Positions 8,223 to 17,818 of a stretch of DNA of 64,000 nucleotides are shown piece by piece. The stretch comes from Agarivorans albus (GTDB lineage Bacteria > Pseudomonadota > Gammaproteobacteria > Enterobacterales > Celerinatantimonadaceae), in NCBI RefSeq assembly GCF_019670105.1, contig NZ_AP023032.1:3669501-3733500 (forward strand), given 5' to 3'. How positions within the stretch are numbered: the first letter of the stretch is position 1; every line of letters starts with the position of its first letter. The notes beneath the pieces were generated by a model. That model saw only the letters and a list, made by a program, of their open reading frames with translations, had not been told where the DNA came from and ran no database searches. Both the position numbers and the translations under genes were made by a program.

Positions 8223-9800
8223 TCAGCGAGCAAACAACTCGACCATTGCCCGCAACTTGCCACTTTGTTCAGCCAACAGATGATTGGCTTCGCTAGTATG
8301 CTGGCAACGCTGCAAGGTTTGCTGAGTTTGCTGGCTAATGGCAGAAACATTGCCACCAATTTCACTGGCAACAGAAGCCTGCTCCTCAGTCGCATTGGCA
8401 ATTTGACTAATGCGGCTGCGAATTTCTTCCACTGTTTGGGTAATCTGCATAATTGCATCGCCGGCATGAGCAGCTTGATCAACACTGCCCTGAGCCGCCT
8501 TGCTACCTTGTTGCATCACTTTCACCGCTCTTTCTGCCCCGGTTTGTAGCGTTGCTACTATGCTTTGAATTTCTTCGGTAGAGCTTTGCGTGCGGCTAGC
8601 TAAGGTTCGCACTTCATCAGCCACCACCGCAAACCCTCGCCCCTGTTCGCCCGCTCTAGCTGCTTCGATGGCAGCATTTAACGCCAGTAAATTGGTTTGT
8701 TCGGCAATGCCTTGAATAACCGTTACAAAGGAGCCAATTTGCTCACTTTCTTGAGCTAGCGACGCGATCACTTCGCTGGCGGTATCAATTTCTTTAGCCA
8801 GCAGGTTTATTTGGGCGATGGTGTCGTTAACTTCTTGGTGGCCTTGGCGCACTTGCTGATCGGCTTGGCTGGTTTGCTCCACGGTTTGCTGGACGCTCGA
8901 CGATACCTCTTCAACACTACTCGCCATTTGGCCAATGGCGCTAGCGACTTGCTCAACCTCATTTTGCTGCGAGTCCATATCGGTGTATACACCTTCGGTT
9001 GCGCTAGATGCCTGAGCCGCCACCTTATCCAGTTGCTGAGCAGAATCACTGACTCGCCAAATTAAGGTTTGTTGTTGATGATCCAATAAAATATTGGCTA
9101 ATTGCAATTGCCCTAGTTCATCGCAGCGCCCGGTGTAAATCCATTGCGCCACGGGATCATCAATAGTTTGTTTACTGCTGGCGGCTAAACTGCGGATCGA
9201 CGCACTTAGCATAGTGGCTAACAACACGCTTAGCCCAATAATAACCAAGGCTGCGATGAGCCCACTACCCAAAGACAATAGCGAGTTAAATAGGCAAAAT
9301 GCCAACACCAATAATCCAGGTAAGGCGAAACTTAAGCTATAGCGGCTCAATATATTCAGCCCGCGCTCCAAGCGGGAAATAGGTGCCTGACCTTGATTGA
9401 TGCGTTGATACAAACGATCAGCGCGTTTTACTGCCTCGGCATTAGGTTTTACCCTCACCGACTGGTAACCCTCTATCTCTCCTTTGTTAGAGAGCATCGG
9501 AGTGACAAAAGCATCTACCCAGTAGTTGTCACCGTTTTTGCAGCGATTATTCACAATCCCCATCCATGGTTTGCCGCTTTCAATTCGATCCCAAAGCATT
9601 TTAAAGGCCACTTTTGGCATCGCAGGATGGCGAACAATGTTGTGTCCATGAGTCACCAGCTCATCGTTGCTATAACCGCTAATGTCGACAAAGTCTTGAT
9701 TAGCGTAGGTAATTACGCCTCGAGGATCGGTAGTTGAAACGATGTGTTGATGCTCAACCATCTTGCGCTCATTTCCAGTAAGAGAGGTTCCCCTAGGCAT
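8223..9800 (-). CDS. Aer-like PAS chemoreceptor
   Basis: A 525-aa methyl-accepting chemotaxis protein with an N-terminal PAS domain. The segment [35 protein letters not shown] closely follows E. coli Aer, the FAD-binding aerotaxis/redox sensor, as does [18 protein letters not shown]. Two hydrophobic helices (about 158-200) anchor it. The cytoplasmic signalling hairpin carries [29 protein letters not shown] split around the tip. There is no periplasmic sensor domain, so sensing is internal. ATG 9800 has AAAGGA at ideal distance; a GTG six codons earlier does not. It is monocistronic. Redox or oxygen taxis is inferred from the Aer resemblance. Confidence 0.92.
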   Translation of the reverse strand: MPRGTSLTGNERKMVEHQHIVSTTDPRGVITYANQDFVDISGYSNDELVTHGHNIVRHPAMPKVAFKMLWDRIESGKPWMGIVNNRCKNGDNYWVDAFVTPMLSNKGEIEGYQSVRVKPNAEAVKRADRLYQRINQGQAPISRLERGLNILSRYSLSFALPGLLVLAFCLFNSLLSLGSGLIAALVIIGLSVLLATMLSASIRSLAASSKQTIDDPVAQWIYTGRCDELGQLQLANILLDHQQQTLIWRVSDSAQQLDKVAAQASSATEGVYTDMDSQQNEVEQVASAIGQMASSVEEVSSSVQQTVEQTSQADQQVRQGHQEVNDTIAQINLLAKEIDTASEVIASLAQESEQIGSFVTVIQGIAEQTNLLALNAAIEAARAGEQGRGFAVVADEVRTLASRTQSSTEEIQSIVATLQTGAERAVKVMQQGSKAAQGSVDQAAHAGDAIMQITQTVEEIRSRISQIANATEEQASVASEIGGNVSAISQQTQQTLQRCQHTSEANHLLAEQSGKLRAMVELFAR

Positions 9801-9981
9801 AAACAATCCTTTAATCACTAGCCGTGTGTTTGGCTTATTTTTAGTTGATGTGTTTATAAATTATTGACAACAAATAGATAACTCGCCAACAACAAACACT
9901 TAAAAAACATAACTTTTTGGATTATCTCTATTTGAGTAAGCAACACAATATTAGGCTGTAGAAAATGCGAAGGATAGAGCA

Positions 9982-10016
9982 AAAACTTTAGCGCTAAGAA
10001 TAAGCCCTAAAGTTTT
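9982..10016 (-). terminator. AT-rich hairpin after trxC
   Basis: AAAACTTTAG (9982-9991) pairs with CTAAAGTTTT (10007-10016) over a 15-base loop. Read on the minus strand it ends in a T run. The stem is weak because it is AT-rich, but it is placed correctly, 18 bases after the trxC stop. Confidence 0.5.
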
Positions 10017-10033
10017 AAAGATATTGGATTTAG

Positions 10034-10465
10034 CTAAATATGCTGTTCAAGCCACTGCTGCATTGCTTGAGCCGGTAAAGCCCCCGCTTGTTGGCTTAAT
10101 AATTTGCCATTTTTGAATACCATTAAAGTAGGAATAGAACGAATTTGATAACGCTGCGCTAGCGCTTGTTGCTCCTCGGTATTCACTTTTAAAAATTGTG
10201 CACGATGGGCAAACTGCTGGGCAGCTTGCTGGTAGGCCGGTGCCATGCTTTTACAAGGGCCACACCACGATGCCCAAAAATCGACAACCACCGGTAACTG
10301 GCCACCAAGGTGCTTACTAAAGCTTGTTTCGGTAACATCAATCGGCTCACCACTAAATAAGGCTTGCTTACATTTGCCACATTTGGCTTGCTCAGCAACT
10401 CGCGCCACAGGTAAGCGATTGCCTGCTTGGCAACTAGGGCATACCACAATCAGTGATTCAGACAT
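10034..10465 (-). CDS. trxC: Thioredoxin 2
   Basis: A 143-aa thioredoxin with the extra N-terminal zinc-binding part of TrxC: CPSC (about 9-12) and CGKC (about 30-33). The redox site is WCGPC (about residues 67-71) and the cis-Pro loop is SIPTLMVF. TrxC reduces cytoplasmic disulfides and is typically part of the oxidative stress response. It follows recJ on the same strand after 19 bases, so transcription with recJ is likely. Length and motifs are normal for the family. Confidence 0.95.
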   Translation of the reverse strand: MSESLIVVCPSCQAGNRLPVARVAEQAKCGKCKQALFSGEPIDVTETSFSKHLGGQLPVVVDFWASWCGPCKSMAPAYQQAAQQFAHRAQFLKVNTEEQQALAQRYQIRSIPTLMVFKNGKLLSQQAGALPAQAMQQWLEQHI

Positions 10466-10484
10466 CTATCTACTCCTATAAGGT

Positions 10485-12206
10485 TTATAAGGGGGCTAAA
10501 TGTTCAACCATAAGTTGTACGCTCCGCCGCCCTCTAAATTCATTTACGTCCAGCTTATAAACCAGTTGCACATGCTTGAGGCTGGCATTTGGCCAAATGC
10601 TACGATCCACATTAAAAGCAATGGCATCCACTTCTTGGCTCATGCCCGGTAGCTTCACACTCATCTTTAAATGCTTTTCGCCCACAACTCGCTGCGCACA
10701 GAGCTCAAACTCACCGTCAAACAAAGGCTCGGGAAAACCTTGGCCCCAAGGTCCCGATTCACGCAGCATTTCGGCAAACTCCAACACCAATTGCTCTGGT
10801 GATAGTTCCCCGTCACTAAGTAAGGTGTGAGTGAGGCACTCTTCATCAATAAAATCTTTGGCGGTGTTTTCTAAACAAGCTTGAAATTCGCTAAATCGCG
10901 ATTGCGATAAAGACAAACCCGCAGCCATTGCATGGCCACCAAATTTAGCAATTAAACCTGGGTTTTGGGTATCTATACGTTCCAGTAAATCACGAAGATG
11001 CACTCCAGCCACCGAGCGCCCCGAGCCTTTTACCTCGCCATTATCGCCATCAGCAAAAGCAAACACTGGGCGATAATATTTTTCTTTAATGCGTGAAGCC
11101 ACTAGCCCTACTACGCCTTGATGCCAATCGGCCTGATACAAACACAGTGCTTTGGGCAGGCTTTGAGTATCTAAACTCAACTTGCTCACGCTTTGCTGGG
11201 CCTCTTGCTGCATACTGGCTTCAATATCTTTGCGCTCACTATTCAAGCTATCCATTTCACTGGCCAATTGGCGGGCGTGGTGAATGTCGTCACTAAGCAA
11301 ACAGTGAATGCCTAAGCTCATATCGTCTAAGCGGCCAACCGCGTTAAGGCGCGGACCAATTGCAAAACCTAAGTCACTGGCCACCATACTGGCTTTATTG
11401 CGGCCAGACACTTCAATAAGCGCTTGAATGCCGGGCCTACAGGCACCTGCTCGAATACGCTGCAGCCCTTGGTGAACTAAAATTCGGTTATTACTGTCTA
11501 GCGGCACTACATCCGCCACAGTACCTAGCGCTACCAAATCCAATAAACTGGCAATATTGGGCTCTACCAAGCCTTGCTGGGCAAATAAATCTTGTTCACG
11601 CATTTTGCTTCGCAGCGCCATAAGCAAGTAAAACGCTACACCTACGCCAGCCAAATTTTTGCTAGGAAACGCGCAGGCCGACAGATTTGGATTAACAATA
11701 GCCGCCGCTTTGGGTAATTGCTCACCAGGCAGGTGGTGATCGGTGATAAGTACCGGAATACCAAGAGACTGCGCCTTATCAACGCCATTGATACTGGAAA
11801 TGCCATTATCCACGGTAATAATAAGCTCAGCACCTTTGGCTGCGGCTAGCTCTACAATCTCTGGGCTTAAGCCATAGCCGTACTCAAAACGGTTAGGCAC
11901 TAAAAAATCTACAGACCGAAAGCCAAACTGCGGCAAACCAGCCATTAATAGTGCAGTGCTGGTTGCACCATCGGCATCAAAGTCACCAACAATCAGGATC
12001 TTCTTTCGTTGCTGCAGATTGCTTATAAGTAAGTTGACCGCATCATCCATGCCTTGCAAACCTTGAAATGGCAAAAGAGCTTGAGCGCGCCGTTCAACAT
12101 CGGCCGCGGTTTTTACTCCGCGTCGCACATAAACTTGTTTTATTAGCTCTGGCCATTCGGCTGGTAGCGCTTGGGTATCGAGATTTTCGCGGCGGCGTAA
12201 TAACAC
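10485..12206 (-). CDS. recJ: Single-stranded-DNA exonuclease RecJ
   Basis: A 573-aa protein that aligns end to end with E. coli RecJ (577 aa) by eye. The DHH-family motifs are VGDFDADGATSTA (motif I), VTVDNG, TDHHLPG (DHH) and a C-terminal GGHAMAAGLSL (DHHA1). RecJ is the 5'-3' exonuclease of RecF-pathway recombination, mismatch repair and base excision repair. The start is a GTG at 12206; an in-frame stop lies just upstream, so no longer form exists. A terminator lies between it and dsbC, which suggests its own promoter or partial read-through. It sits in the conserved fldB/xerD-dsbC-recJ block. Confidence 0.97.
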   Translation of the reverse strand: MLLRRRENLDTQALPAEWPELIKQVYVRRGVKTAADVERRAQALLPFQGLQGMDDAVNLLISNLQQRKKILIVGDFDADGATSTALLMAGLPQFGFRSVDFLVPNRFEYGYGLSPEIVELAAAKGAELIITVDNGISSINGVDKAQSLGIPVLITDHHLPGEQLPKAAAIVNPNLSACAFPSKNLAGVGVAFYLLMALRSKMREQDLFAQQGLVEPNIASLLDLVALGTVADVVPLDSNNRILVHQGLQRIRAGACRPGIQALIEVSGRNKASMVASDLGFAIGPRLNAVGRLDDMSLGIHCLLSDDIHHARQLASEMDSLNSERKDIEASMQQEAQQSVSKLSLDTQSLPKALCLYQADWHQGVVGLVASRIKEKYYRPVFAFADGDNGEVKGSGRSVAGVHLRDLLERIDTQNPGLIAKFGGHAMAAGLSLSQSRFSEFQACLENTAKDFIDEECLTHTLLSDGELSPEQLVLEFAEMLRESGPWGQGFPEPLFDGEFELCAQRVVGEKHLKMSVKLPGMSQEVDAIAFNVDRSIWPNASLKHVQLVYKLDVNEFRGRRSVQLMVEHLAPL

Positions 12207-12238
12207 GTATTGGTTTCTCTAGGATGGTGAAATAAAAA

Positions 12239-12269
12239 AGGCTCCCCTTTTTAACAAAAGTAGGAGCCT
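12239..12269 (-). terminator. Terminator between dsbC and recJ
   Basis: On the minus strand AGGCTCC pairs with GGAGCCT, followed by TTTTTT. The 17-base loop can itself pair (CTTTT with AAAAG), lengthening the stem. It lies only about 30 bases before the recJ start codon, so it may attenuate rather than fully stop dsbC transcripts. Confidence 0.75.
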
Positions 12270-12286
12270 ATTTACAGCAGTGAAAG

Positions 12287-13102
12287 CTAGCTACGCTCTA
12301 AAAACTCTAACAAGGCAGCCGGTGGGCGATATCCCGGCAACATAGTGCCATCTTCTAGCACCATAGCTGGCGTACCACGTACACCGAACGCTTCACCTAA
12401 CTGGTACTGTTTAAGCACCGTGTTGTCACAGCTGGCTTTGGCCACAGAGCTGCCGTTTTTAGCTGCACTCATGGCACCGGCTTTATCATCAGCACACCAT
12501 ACGCTTTGCATTTCACCATAAACGGGAGAATCTACTCCACCGCGTGGGAAGGCCAAGTAACGCACAGTAATGCCTAAATCGGTATAACCCGCTAAGGTCT
12601 CAACTTTTTGAGTCTGCTGGTTTTTTTCTTTGTAAGTGTACATTTCATTATGCAACTTGCGACAGTAACCACAGCTGGTATCGGTAAACACTGTCACAAC
12701 GTATTTTTCATCTTTTGCTTTGAATACAATCATGTCGTTTTCAAAACTAGCTAACTGCTTAATTCGAACCTTAGCCATGCTTGCATCCGTTAGGTTCACT
12801 CGATTAACTAAATCAAACAAGCTGCCTTGAATTAAATAACGACCGTCTTGGCTCACATAAAACATGCCCTGGCTGGTGGCCACTTCATAAATACCAGCTA
12901 ATGGCGTTTCGGCTACCGCATCTACTTTTACACCCAAACGCGCTTCAATCACCTGTTTGGTTTTTGTAGTATCCAATTTGTTGGTCATGTCTGCTTGAGC
13001 CACCTTAGTTTCAGGCTGCTCACTGGCATCGTCACTCCAGGCAGTGTTTAAGCTTAGGCCGAATAAACTCATCGACAACAATAAGGCCTTGGATAATTTC
13101 AT
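12287..13102 (-). CDS. dsbC: Periplasmic disulfide isomerase DsbC
   Basis: A 271-aa protein with a Sec signal peptide (about 1-23, ending SLNTAWS). An N-terminal dimerisation domain follows (about 36-100). The thioredoxin-fold catalytic domain has the CGYC active site in FTDTSCGYCRKLH and the cis-Pro loop GVRGTPAMV. A second Cys pair (WC...SC) matches the structural disulfide of DsbC. It reshuffles wrong disulfides in exported proteins and is kept reduced by DsbD. A terminator follows. The residue 24-36 linker is slightly longer than in E. coli. Confidence 0.95.
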   Translation of the reverse strand: MKLSKALLLSMSLFGLSLNTAWSDDASEQPETKVAQADMTNKLDTTKTKQVIEARLGVKVDAVAETPLAGIYEVATSQGMFYVSQDGRYLIQGSLFDLVNRVNLTDASMAKVRIKQLASFENDMIVFKAKDEKYVVTVFTDTSCGYCRKLHNEMYTYKEKNQQTQKVETLAGYTDLGITVRYLAFPRGGVDSPVYGEMQSVWCADDKAGAMSAAKNGSSVAKASCDNTVLKQYQLGEAFGVRGTPAMVLEDGTMLPGYRPPAALLEFLERS

Positions 13103-13214
13103 TAAATTTTCTCCGAATTAGGGGTATACAAGCAGACCGTGAAAAGCTTGCAAAACTTACCGCCTATAGGCAGTAAATGCAAAAAATTTAGTTATAAACT
13201 GCTTAGTAGGTCGC

Positions 13215-14135
13215 CTAAGCGCGCGGGTGATGTTGCTGGTAAACACTGCGTAAACGCTCGTTTGCTACGTGGGTATAGATTTGAGTTGTAGACAAATCAC
13301 TATGCCCCAATAACATTTGCACCACCCTTAAATCAGCGCCGTGGTTAAGCAAGTGAGTGGCAAAAGCATGACGTAAGGTATGCGGTGATAAGTGGTTGTT
13401 AATCCCTGCTAAGCTGGCATAGCGCTTAATTCGATGCCAAAAAGTTTGCCGGGTCATTTGGCTACCACGTGAGCTTGGAAATAATACATCGCTCTCTTGT
13501 TTTAGTAACAATGGTCTCGCTTGCTTTAAGTAGCGTTCTAATACATCTACCGCTTGCTCCCCCAAAGGAACTAAGCGCTCTTTTCCACCTTTACCCACAA
13601 CCCTTACCAAACCTTGGCGCAAGCTCACTTGCTCTATTTGCAGGCTAACTAACTCGGTCACTCGCAACCCAGTGGCATATAAAACTTCTAGCATGGCCAA
13701 GTCACGATGTTGAATGGGATCATCCAGCTGCGGCTCATTTAGCAAGGCATCTACCTCGGCTTCGCTTAGGGTACCCGGTAGTTTTTTCTCTAATTTAGGT
13801 TGTGCTAACAGCGCGCAGGGATCATCTTCTCGGCTTTTTTCTTGAATTAAAAAGCGGTAAAAACGCTTCAGGGTGGAAAGTTGTCTAGCTGCGCTTGCTG
13901 GCTTTTGCCCTTGCTCATAGCGATAAGCGATAAAGCCCTGCAAGTCTAAGGCTTCAGCTTGTTCTAGCGGGACTTCTTTCTGCAACAAAAAACTCGCCAG
14001 CTGGTTTAAATCATTGCGATAAGAATTAAGGGTGTTCTCTGCAAGGCTGTGCTCAAACCACAACTGTTCAATAAAGCGATTGATATGTGGATTATCAATC
14101 TCGCTGGCTTTAGGTTTGCTTTGCTTGCTTGGCAT
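13215..14135 (-). CDS. xerD: Tyrosine recombinase XerD
   Basis: A 306-aa site-specific recombinase. The N-terminal SAM-like domain (HSLAENTLNSYRNDL) is followed by the catalytic domain with Arg in ATGLRVTEL, Lys in GKGGKERLVP, HxxR in HTLRHAFATH, His in LLGHSDLSTTQIYTHV and the nucleophile Tyr in that last motif. XerD acts with XerC and FtsK at dif to resolve chromosome dimers. The position next to dsbC-recJ and divergent from fldB marks it as XerD rather than XerC. ATG 14135 has GTGAG upstream; the GTG three codons earlier has no ribosome site. Confidence 0.95.
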   Translation of the reverse strand: MPSKQSKPKASEIDNPHINRFIEQLWFEHSLAENTLNSYRNDLNQLASFLLQKEVPLEQAEALDLQGFIAYRYEQGQKPASAARQLSTLKRFYRFLIQEKSREDDPCALLAQPKLEKKLPGTLSEAEVDALLNEPQLDDPIQHRDLAMLEVLYATGLRVTELVSLQIEQVSLRQGLVRVVGKGGKERLVPLGEQAVDVLERYLKQARPLLLKQESDVLFPSSRGSQMTRQTFWHRIKRYASLAGINNHLSPHTLRHAFATHLLNHGADLRVVQMLLGHSDLSTTQIYTHVANERLRSVYQQHHPRA

Positions 14136-14235
14136 ATTTCTCACTAATTAATCGGGCTAACACTTGGTTTATTGGTGTTAGTTAGCGCTTTTGATAAACT
14201 GCCCGCGCACACTGCAACGCTTAAGGAAGTTTTAC

Positions 14236-14760
14236 ATGCGCATTGGCCTGTTCTTTGGCTCGTCTACCTGTTACACCGAAATGGCAGCGGAGAAAATTCT
14301 CGCTGAATTTGCCGACCATGATATCGACATGTTCAATATTAAAGATTGCGACATAAGCCAAATGCACGACTATTCGCTGCTTATTCTTGGCATTTCTACT
14401 TGGGATTATGGCGAATTACAGGAAGATTGGGAAGCCGTATGGGATAACCTTGAAGGGCTTGATTTTAAGAACAAAACCATCGCACTGTTTGGCCTAGGTG
14501 ACCAAGTGGGTTATAGCGAATGGTTTTTGGATGCTATGGGATTATTGTTTGAGCAACTGGCGCCCTCTGGCGCTAACTTTATAGGCTTTTGGCCAAACCA
14601 AGGCTATGAGTTTGAAGCCTCTAAAGCACTCACCGAAGACGGCGAATTCTTTTATGGCTTAGCGCTAGACGATGAACATCAATACGAATTAAGCGACCAG
14701 CGTATTCAACAATGGTGTGGCCAGTTAAAGCAGGAATTGGCAGAGTTAAAAGATACTTAA
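14236..14760 (+). CDS. fldB: Flavodoxin 2
   Basis: A 174-aa long-chain flavodoxin. The FMN phosphate loop is GSSTCYTEMAA (residues 8-18), and the two isoalloxazine loops are STWDYGELQEDW and GLGDQVGYSEWF. GFWPNQGYEF marks the extra loop of long flavodoxins. It is an electron carrier in the cytoplasm. E. coli fldB is also adjacent to xerD-dsbC-recJ, which settles FldB over FldA. TTAAGGAAG lies before ATG 14236. The frame can be extended to 14191 but that adds residues absent from flavodoxins. Confidence 0.93.
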   Translation: MRIGLFFGSSTCYTEMAAEKILAEFADHDIDMFNIKDCDISQMHDYSLLILGISTWDYGELQEDWEAVWDNLEGLDFKNKTIALFGLGDQVGYSEWFLDAMGLLFEQLAPSGANFIGFWPNQGYEFEASKALTEDGEFFYGLALDDEHQYELSDQRIQQWCGQLKQELAELKDT

Positions 14761-14783
14761 AGCCCTGCAAATTTTGCTAAACG

Positions 14784-14814
14784 AGCTAATGTGATTAAAG
14801 CCATCACACTAGCT
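14784..14814. terminator. Hairpin between convergent fldB and chemoreceptor genes
   Basis: AGCTAATGTGAT pairs with ATCACACTAGCT with one mismatch over a 7-base loop. It sits in the 71-base gap between two convergent stop codons. There is no T run, so it may stall or stabilise transcripts rather than act as a classical terminator. Confidence 0.45.
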
Positions 14815-14831
14815 GCAACAACAATATTGGC

Positions 14832-16193
14832 CTACACCGTTAACTCTTTAGTTAACAACTCCAAAACTTCTACTCGCTCCAGCAGCGATTTAATGGCTTG
14901 ATCGGAGCCTTGCACTAACTCGGTGACTAACACGGTTTGGTCGCGCAGCTGGTGTGTATCATCCGAGATACCCGTAGCAACGACCCCTTGCTGTTCCGAG
15001 GCCGTGGCAATTTCTGAAATTTTTGCCGAAACCGTATCGGTACGCTGATGAATATCCGCGATGGTTTGATGCACACCACCCATCATTTCTTTACTGGTTT
15101 CACCACGCTGCACGCTTTCTTTAACCGTTGAGCTTAAACCAAGGCTGGTAGATTGTAGTTCTTCAATCATCGATTGAATCTCTACAGTGGCTTGCTGAGC
15201 TCGCCCAGCTAGGCTGCGCACCTCGTCTGCCACAACCGCAAAACCGCGACCTTGTTCACCAGCTCGAGCCGCTTCAATGGCGGCATTTAATGCCAAAAGA
15301 TTAGTTTGTACAGAAATGGAGTTAATGGTGGTCACCACCGCACCGATATCTTGAGTACGCTTTTCCAATTGAGTGACCGCTTGCTCGGCACGCTGTACGT
15401 CCCCCATCAAGTGGTCAATCGCCTCTACTGTTAACTCCACCTTTTGCTGGCCTTCACTGGTGGCTTGATTAGCTTGGCCTGTTTGCTCGGCAGTGTCGCT
15501 AGCATTAGCAGCCACGTTACGAATGGTTACCACCATTTGCTCAATGGCACTAGCTAAGGAATCAACCCGATCCTGCTGTTGCACACTTAGGCTGTTACAT
15601 TGCTCGCTGGTTTGGTTGAGTTGATGGCAAAGATCTTTAACCATCGCGTTACTGGCATTGGTTTCGCTCACCAGCTGGTGTTCTCGTTCCGCCACTTTAT
15701 CGATAATAATGGCGATAGAGCTGAACTCATCTCGCACCGGAAAGTAGTTAAGTCGATTGGTTAAATCGCCCTTAGCTAGCAAGTCCAATGCATTGTGAAT
15801 TTGATACATTGCCCCACCAATAAAGGTCATTACGTAGTAAAACAGTAAACCGGCAACAAACAATATCGCTGCAACGCTGGCGTATTGCAGCCCCGAAAAC
15901 AGCGTAAATATTGACGTTTGCTGATGCTGAGAGCTTACTCGGTTGCCACGTAATTCATAACCAGCTTTTGACAATACAGTACGCAATTGCTCGGGCTCAG
16001 CTTGAATAATTTGGTTTACTAGCTGGGCTTGTTGCTGATCAAGCTGTTGCAAATGGTGCTCTACATTACTAGACACAATCAATAAGATCGCGAGCAATGC
16101 CAACATAGGAAAAGCGAACATAAGTAGAAACTTTTCCTGCAAGGTAAGGTGAATATTAAAGCGATCAATCCACCTAAATGGGACTTCTTTCAT
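14832..16193 (-). CDS. Methyl-accepting chemotaxis protein with minimal sensor part
   Basis: A 453-aa chemoreceptor. It has one hydrophobic helix near the N-terminus (about 26-45), a short periplasmic part of only about 60 residues rich in Gln and Glu ([16 protein letters not shown]), a second helix (about 105-128), then a HAMP-like segment ([22 protein letters not shown]). The signalling domain holds the tip [29 protein letters not shown]. The periplasmic region is too small for a Cache or 4-helix ligand domain, so the stimulus is unclear. ATG 16193 has GGAG at good distance; longer frames to 16220 lack one. Confidence 0.92.
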   Translation of the reverse strand: MKEVPFRWIDRFNIHLTLQEKFLLMFAFPMLALLAILLIVSSNVEHHLQQLDQQQAQLVNQIIQAEPEQLRTVLSKAGYELRGNRVSSQHQQTSIFTLFSGLQYASVAAILFVAGLLFYYVMTFIGGAMYQIHNALDLLAKGDLTNRLNYFPVRDEFSSIAIIIDKVAEREHQLVSETNASNAMVKDLCHQLNQTSEQCNSLSVQQQDRVDSLASAIEQMVVTIRNVAANASDTAEQTGQANQATSEGQQKVELTVEAIDHLMGDVQRAEQAVTQLEKRTQDIGAVVTTINSISVQTNLLALNAAIEAARAGEQGRGFAVVADEVRSLAGRAQQATVEIQSMIEELQSTSLGLSSTVKESVQRGETSKEMMGGVHQTIADIHQRTDTVSAKISEIATASEQQGVVATGISDDTHQLRDQTVLVTELVQGSDQAIKSLLERVEVLELLTKELTV

Positions 16194-16300
16194 GACAAAC
16201 TCCATTTTGCATTGCAACAATCGAACAATTAGCGGGCTATGGTATTGCGCGTGGCGGGGGAATACGAGGGATTGCGCGTCAAGATCTCAAGGAGAAAATC

Positions 16301-16324
16301 AAAAAAAACAGGTATTAACCTGTT
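16301..16324 (-). terminator. Intrinsic terminator of brnQ (distal)
   Basis: On the minus strand AACAGGT pairs with ACCTGTT over a TAAT loop and is followed at once by a run of eight T. It is a canonical terminator. It lies just downstream of a second hairpin, so brnQ has tandem terminators in front of the chemoreceptor gene. Confidence 0.85.
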
Positions 16325-16348
16325 ATGTTGTTTTTACTAAAGAAAAGC

Positions 16349-16371
16349 AGCGCCAACTTGTTGTTGGCGCT
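16349..16371 (-). terminator. Hairpin after brnQ (proximal)
   Basis: AGCGCCAAC pairs perfectly with GTTGGCGCT over a 5-base loop, 9 bases after the brnQ stop. On the minus strand it is followed by GCTTTTCTTT, a broken T run. It forms the first of two tandem hairpins. Confidence 0.7.
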
Positions 16372-16379
16372 AATTAAAC

Positions 16380-17687
16380 TTATGCGGTTTCGGCTACTGT
16401 TTGCTTACTTGAGCGAGCAAACACACTAACCAATACTGCGGCTAGAGTAGGCAACAGCCAAGCAAAACCTTGTGAGAAGCCCGGTAATACATTAAAGGCT
16501 TCCATGTTCACACCAGTTGCTTTGATTGCATCGAGCACGCCAAAAATAGCCGCTACACCAATAATTAATCGAGCCGCCATTTGAGGTCGATTAAACCAAT
16601 CCACTAACAGGTTAAATGCAATCAATGCCACTGCTACCGGGTAAATACCAATAAGAATTGGAATAGAAACCACCAACAGCTGGTTCAAACCAATGTTAGC
16701 CACTAATGCACAGCAGGCGGCTGTAACAATAGCGGTAAGTTTATAAGAGAACTTGCTGTTATCACTCACGTAAGTTGAGAACGACGAGATACCACCAATA
16801 GCCGTTGTAAAACAGGCTAAACTTACAATGGTAGATAACAATAGTTGGCCTTTAGCGCCAAACAATACTGCTACGTAGGCAACAATAATTTCGCCACCAT
16901 TTTGCGCCTCTGGCGCTACGCCAGTTGCGGTAGCACCTAAGTAAAACAGCACTACATAAAATAGGGTTAGGCCAATTGCTGCTATAATGCTGGCCTTAAC
17001 CAAGTAGCCAAATTGCTCGCCTTTACCGCTTACACCCTTACCGTTAAGCGCATCTATCATCAACACACCAAACATCAATGCTGCAAGTGCGTCCATAGTG
17101 TTATAGCCGTCGATAAAGCCTTGACCAAAAGGCATGTCAGCAAAGCCTTTTTGTGCTTCAGCAATCTCTGCAAAAGGATTACTAAATACACTTACACCGA
17201 TAACCGCAATACAAATTACCAACAAAGGAGTGATTATTTTGCCAACAGTATCGATTAAACCGCCACGGCGCAGAATAAAAAACAAAGCCGCCACAAAATA
17301 GAACAACGAGTAAGCAATTAAAGTGAGTTGGCTAGCGCTTTCAACCAGCGGTACCAAGCCAAGCTCGTAAGCTACCAAACATGTACGGGGAATACCGAAC
17401 ATCGGAACTAATACCAAATAAATGGCAAGCGCAATAAAGTTGGCGACTTTACTGGGCAAATAACGACCTAAGTGAACAATACCCCCGCCGGCTTTAGCAA
17501 TCGCTAATAAACCCAGTAAAGGCAAACCTACCGCAGTGGCCAGAAAGCCAAGCATCGACATCGCTAAATTGTCGCCAGCTAACATGCCTGCCATAGGTGG
17601 AAAAATTAAATTACCTGCGCCTAAAAAAAAGGCAAAAACCATCATCCCTAAGCTGATTGTATTCCATGATCCAAGAGGTTTGGTCAC
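16380..17687 (-). CDS. brnQ: Branched-chain amino acid carrier BrnQ
   Basis: A 435-aa integral membrane protein with about 12 hydrophobic segments. The N-terminus (LGMMVFAFFLGAGNLIFPP) and later MFGIPRTCLVAYE..GL.P are characteristic of the LIVCS family, sodium- or proton-coupled importers of Leu, Ile and Val. Length equals the family norm. It is monocistronic and followed by two terminators. No attenuator, Leu-rich leader peptide or Lrp site was recognised upstream. Confidence 0.95.
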   Translation of the reverse strand: MTKPLGSWNTISLGMMVFAFFLGAGNLIFPPMAGMLAGDNLAMSMLGFLATAVGLPLLGLLAIAKAGGGIVHLGRYLPSKVANFIALAIYLVLVPMFGIPRTCLVAYELGLVPLVESASQLTLIAYSLFYFVAALFFILRRGGLIDTVGKIITPLLVICIAVIGVSVFSNPFAEIAEAQKGFADMPFGQGFIDGYNTMDALAALMFGVLMIDALNGKGVSGKGEQFGYLVKASIIAAIGLTLFYVVLFYLGATATGVAPEAQNGGEIIVAYVAVLFGAKGQLLLSTIVSLACFTTAIGGISSFSTYVSDNSKFSYKLTAIVTAACCALVANIGLNQLLVVSIPILIGIYPVAVALIAFNLLVDWFNRPQMAARLIIGVAAIFGVLDAIKATGVNMEAFNVLPGFSQGFAWLLPTLAAVLVSVFARSSKQTVAETA

Positions 17688-17818
17688 GTGTTATCCCCGT
17701 TGTAGATTGCAATTGATTATATTTTTAAGCGGTGAAGTATATAGCATGGCTTTAAAACATAAAACCAGTGAATAAATCTACATAAAGGATAATTGATCCA
17801 ACTCAACAGTAAACAAAT

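Noticed and set aside
14789-14808. TGTGATTAAAGCCATCACA as a CRP site
   Set aside because: Spacing is wrong (9 bases between TGTGA and TCACA, not 6), and it lies between two convergent gene ends.
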